The notes beneath the pieces are model-generated. The model did not search any database and was not told the origin of the DNA. It saw only the letters and a list, made by a program, of their open reading frames with translations. From Lasioglossum baleicum (Eukaryota > Arthropoda > Insecta > Hymenoptera > Halictidae): DNA of 64,000 bases. The translations under genes were made by a program, and so were the position numbers. The first letter of the stretch is position 1. Every line of letters begins with the position of its first letter. The stretch covers positions 17,414,947-17,478,946 of the forward strand of contig NC_134937.1 of assembly GCF_051020765.1 (NCBI RefSeq). Direction: 5' to 3'. Shown here one piece after another: positions 60,192 through 64,000 of the stretch.

Positions 60192-63100
60192 CTGTAAACA
60201 GGCCAAACGTTTATATTATCCATTGTCATGGAAACTCGACACTTATCGTCTTTAGTCTTTTCCTCTCTTTCTATATCCACTCTCTGAACAGCACTTTGTC
60301 CCAAAATTGAAAAATATTTTTAGAAGAAGGATCATATTTTATAATTTACAATTTTGAAAAATCTATGGTACATGGCCAAACACTTTTTAACCCCTTGCCG
60401 TATCATTTTCTTTACAGTTACAGCGATTAAAACGTCTTTGTTCTCGTATAATTAATAAAGCAATTAAAAATTATTTAAATTCAATATCTTTCCCGTAAAT
60501 ACATGTTCTGTATTTTTATTTTACAATTAATTAATTTAATTAAAATTTGTTGGCGTGGTGGAACCGTTTTTGAAAATGTCGCTCGGCAGCGAACGTGTTA
60601 ATAGGCTTCCGATCGGTAAAGTGTTCAGAAGTCAGACATTTTTATTTTTTGTTTCGGAGTTGCGAGTACGCATATGAATATTTTCTAAAAAATATCTTAA
60701 GAATCAGTTTCTCTGTTCGTTACTTTTTTCCCCCTTTATATATTTTCTGTCGGCGTGGGCGGTTGGTTGCACGTTTGTATTTACTGCACGATGAAGTCCA
60801 ATTTTTCGTCGCGTCGTTCATGACGATCGTTAAACGCGATAGATAAGGATACAGTGAGGAACGGTTATGCTCGATAGTAAATCTTTCTGGCTGGTCGTTA
60901 GTATAGCTCGAGTACCCGGTTCTCGAAAAGTAAAGGCTCTATTGGCTCTCATCCCTCCCTCCGCTTACCAATTTCATTGGCCCCTGGCGTCGAATTGACA
61001 CAATGGCAAAGAAAATTCCTCTGAGAATGTACGAGTGCATTATTGCACTTTGTACTATTTTATTAAATATACTAATAAGAAAGTTACTGTTCGAACAAAA
61101 TCGTGACACATTTTTTTTCCCAACCCTTCTTTAAAATTCATCGGCAAACGGCAAGATTTGTATTCGTTTCCAGAAGGAGTATGTACCTACTGAATGTAAT
61201 AAAATATAATGAATCTAGTTATAAATAAATTGAGCCCTACTGTATGTACATTAGATTCTACTTGGCTCCAATTCGTTTAAATTATTCACGCTGATTCGGA
61301 ACCTCGTCTGCTGTTGGCCGAGTTTATGGCTGCCGAAGAACCCTCGCTGTTAATCTATTTATTTGCCTGCATTGTTTCAGCATTAATTGCTTCTTTAAAA
61401 TTTACGTGCTCATCAATCTTCTTGTCCCAAGAACGAGGTAACAGCGACAAAAGAGAAAAAATCGTCCCAAGAAAGCGGAGTAATCGTGTCATGGGACCGG
61501 AATCAAACTCTTGCATGTCGATGAAGTCGAGCGAAAATGTGTTCTGCACAGCTTCATGCACGAAAATAGGCGCGTAATCATTCGACAGGTGGGCGGAAGA
61601 GACGTGTGGTCACTAGTACCGAAATAAACGAAAACACGAAACATTATAGAAACGTTTAGCCCCTTCTGCTTACGATTTGTACCGATTATGCCAGACTTGT
61701 ACCGCTGCGGAGACTCAATTCGAAGAAAGAAATTAACGATTTACAATGGCTCCTCTGTCTTGCAACAGATGCATAAAATGTTTACTTTGCCCATCTAGTT
61801 GTTGGTAAACATTTCCTTCTTCAATCATTTCTGCAGAATGCGTAATAATCGTCTGTTTAGTATAGAAAGCTCTTTACGTATTCATGGGAGAAATGAGTAG
61901 GTGAAGTTCAAAACAATTTAATTTACAATTTCAAAACTTTACCTACCGGAAGCCTATTAATAGGACTTTCAATAATTGTGCTGTACCGAAAGAAAGCATA
62001 TCTTCCATATTGCATCTTGAATGAAACTATTAGATGACTTTATATGAGGGTGACTTGTTAGTTCACGATGAAAATTGCTGTTGCTATTGAATGTTCCAGT
62101 AAAAAGTGTTCAGCCATGTGCCATAGATTTTTCAAAATTATGCAATAATCACCGGTCGGTGATGTGTTAAAACTATGTTATTTTCAACTTTAAACAAGAA
62201 TTTTGTACCTGGCTACCGTGCCTTACAAGTGATAACAAAATTGAAGCCATTCAGGGATTGTTTTCTTCCTCGATCATTTCAGTAATCGAAAGTAAAATAT
62301 CAGATTGCAATAAATGCATGAAATCCTGTAGTTTACTCGTGACGTTTCAGAGCATACTTTTATGCCTCAAACATAAATTAATCCGTGACCATCCGAGAAT
62401 ATGAAAATCTAGAATAATTGTGTTACTTGCTAATGAAGGTATTGAAGGAGTTAGGGGCTAGTAGAGTAGGATCAGAATGTTTACAGACGAATTAGCGAAA
62501 AACGGGAAAAAAAGAAATGAAGTTTTTCGGGAGTATTTCGAGTCCGGTGAATTCGATTCAACAGTCTCTCAAAGCCGTCCTACATACATGGATCCAATTG
62601 TTCCGTGGGCACTGTATACAGGGAATTCTTTAAAAGATTTTCCCGATATTCGTGGATGAGTCAGGTGAGCGCGAGCGTGAATCGACCAGTCGAGAATAGA
62701 AAGGCGCTCGCAGCGCGCGTGTGGGCGTTCATTCTTCTTCGTGAATGGACACGGTGCAGTCTTTCGCGTTTTCATGGGTCCGCGAGCCCGGGTTTCACGT
62801 GCTCGTTAGAAGAAAGTAACGACCAAACCTCGGGACCGATTGTTCTTTCGCGAGAGAGACCGAGCACTATCTCGGACAACAATAAAATCTTTAATCGCGA
62901 CAAATAACGCGACTAAGGCTTCTCAATTATTTCACCGGTTATCGTTTAATCACTGCTGTTACAGCTTGTCTGTCGTGCAATTGTAACTGCAGTGAAATGT
63001 TGCGTAGCTGCGAACGACTCTGTCGGGACGATGCAACTTTTAAGGGGGCAGAATGATGAGCATAGTTAATCGCTTCGTTGGCGATCACAAAAGACTAATA

Positions 63101-63212
63101 GTAATCTACTGCGGACTTTTATGCGAAATAAAAATATCGATTGCAACATACATGAGCTAGCTACACATTTACATTTTGTTTTAATCATTTAATCAATTTA
63201 TCCAATGTGTGT
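60192..63212. other. Non-coding or unresolved stretch
   Basis: No exon is firmly supported. Complementary open frames at 61,314-61,577 (plus) and 61,355-61,561 (minus) and a 60-codon frame at 62,477-62,659 have protein-like composition but no domain or splice context that I can confirm. A one-sided hAT-like MITE end lies at about 63,105-63,130. Confidence 0.45.
62477..62659 (+). CDS. Possible small open frame (unknown)
   Basis: Sixty codons from ATG to TGA, with an unbiased, protein-like composition (MFTDELAKNGKKRNEVFREY at the start, ending LKDFPDIRG). No family is recognised and no neighbouring exon found. It could be a transposon fragment, a short gene or chance. Confidence 0.2.
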   Translation: MFTDELAKNGKKRNEVFREYFESGEFDSTVSQSRPTYMDPIVPWALYTGNSLKDFPDIRG

Positions 63213-63462
63213 GGAACCCTTTGCACTCGAATGGCGACTGTAAGGCGCCAGTAAAAATGGCCACACCGGTATTCAAAACAGTTTCAATATTATTAAATTC
63301 GTCTGTTTCCTATAAATTGTGAGAAGCTCAACTGTTACATGAGAAACCTGGTTAAATTTCATGTGCACAATGTAAAAAAGATTACATAGAATAAAAATGT
63401 TCTCGGTCGAAAGAAATGATTTTGGGTTTCGAATTAAAATTGCTTCGAGTGCAAAAGGTTAA
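63213..63462. mobile_element. TTAA MITE, copy E
   Basis: The left end CCCTTTGCACTCGAATGGCG follows GGAA (a decayed TTAA); the right end CTTCGAGTGCAAAAGGTTAA keeps TTAA. The body matches copy A in the same orientation. Confidence 0.82.
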
Positions 63463-64000
63463 TTGAATATCTCAGAAATGAATGATGGATGGATTTGTGA
63501 TTTGCGTATTGCAGTAAATAATCGACTAGCTTCTTTAGATTAAAAGGAAATAGTCCATGAAGATCAACGGGAGATGTAATCATGATTTCGTGGAAAATCT
63601 AAGAAAGAAAATTATTGTTGAGGCGGGCAGAAGTTAGTCAATGGAGGTGAAATCAGAAATTCGAAATATTACGTGTTAAATTCGAATGTTCTAATTAGAA
63701 AAATAGAATGGATATTTCTGGCGACGTGGCCGAGTAACCCCGAAAATCGGAGCACGAATTCCAGCCTAAGAAAAACGAAAGAAGCTCGACACCCCTGGGG
63801 GGCGATCGAGAAAGATGACGGCAAGACTAGGACGCTCTGTATTTTTAGTCGAACACTGTTTACTAAGGACAGGGACTCGGTGATAAATTATCGAAATGTT
63901 CCGCGCGCACTGATCTATGGCCTCGCGATAATCTACGTTCCTTCGACTCTTCCTCCTTCGGATACTTGCTTATTCAGCGAACGAAGTGCCGGTTGTGGAT
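63463..64000. other. Unassigned terminal sequence
   Basis: Nothing coding or repetitive that I can support. Confidence 0.4.

Noticed and set aside
61314..61577. Complementary 87- and 68-codon frames on opposite strands
   Set aside because: Each could be the shadow of the other. No family recognised, and a splice from the minus frame to the orphan exon at 60,191 is possible but too weak to call.
63720..63770. tRNA-like GACGTGGCCGAG box
   Set aside because: Resembles a tRNA-Ser/Leu A box, but no B box, anticodon arm or closing acceptor stem follows.

Overview
The window is nuclear DNA from an insect, most likely a hymenopteran (inference). The evidence is short introns of about 65-90 nt with GT-AG ends, insect-like orthologues of four conserved genes, a CpG-tolerant base composition, and families of short inverted-repeat elements. 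No bacterial or organellar features were seen, and no convincing tRNA, rRNA or CRISPR.

Layout. Positions 1 to about 35,400 form a gene desert with no coding exon I can support. It holds microsatellites, CT-rich tracts, degenerate tandem repeats, a foldback repeat, MITE copies and one perfect four-pentamer heat-shock-element-like site. Positions 35,430-41,460 are a compound satellite block. It has three copies of a 649-bp unit packed with hairpins that share an AGAAG loop, then a 72-bp satellite of small hairpins sharing an ACGA loop. Two copies of a segment with a conserved open frame follow, each trailed by an array of a 187-bp satellite.

Positions 42,124-58,965 are a compact gene island of four genes in alternating orientation: paraplegin/SPG7 (+), the exonuclease Nibbler/mut-7 homologue EXD3 (-), the SWT1 RNA endonuclease homologue (+) and PHYHD1 (-). 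The exon models for SPG7 (9 exons, 743 aa), Nibbler (13 exons, 895 aa) and PHYHD1 (5 exons, 284 aa) keep frame through every junction. SWT1 is solid for ten exons, then appears to use a GC-AG intron, and its last junction is unresolved. After 59,000 the window is again mostly non-coding, with MITEs and one orphan 3' exon.

How the genes relate. Two act on RNA from a shared divergent promoter region: Nibbler trims small-RNA 3' ends and SWT1 is a nuclear PIN-domain RNA quality-control nuclease. A perfect 41-bp palindrome lies between them. SWT1 and PHYHD1 are convergent and their predicted poly(A) signals overlap. Paraplegin is a mitochondrial m-AAA subunit and PHYHD1 a 2-oxoglutarate oxygenase; they look like unrelated neighbours.

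Most notable points: the paraplegin keeps its ATPase motifs but has lost two of three zinc ligands of its protease site; the satellite block carries hairpins with invariant loops and differing stems; and one PHYHD1 intron holds a foldback mariner whose left arm is interrupted by a TTAA-targeting MITE.
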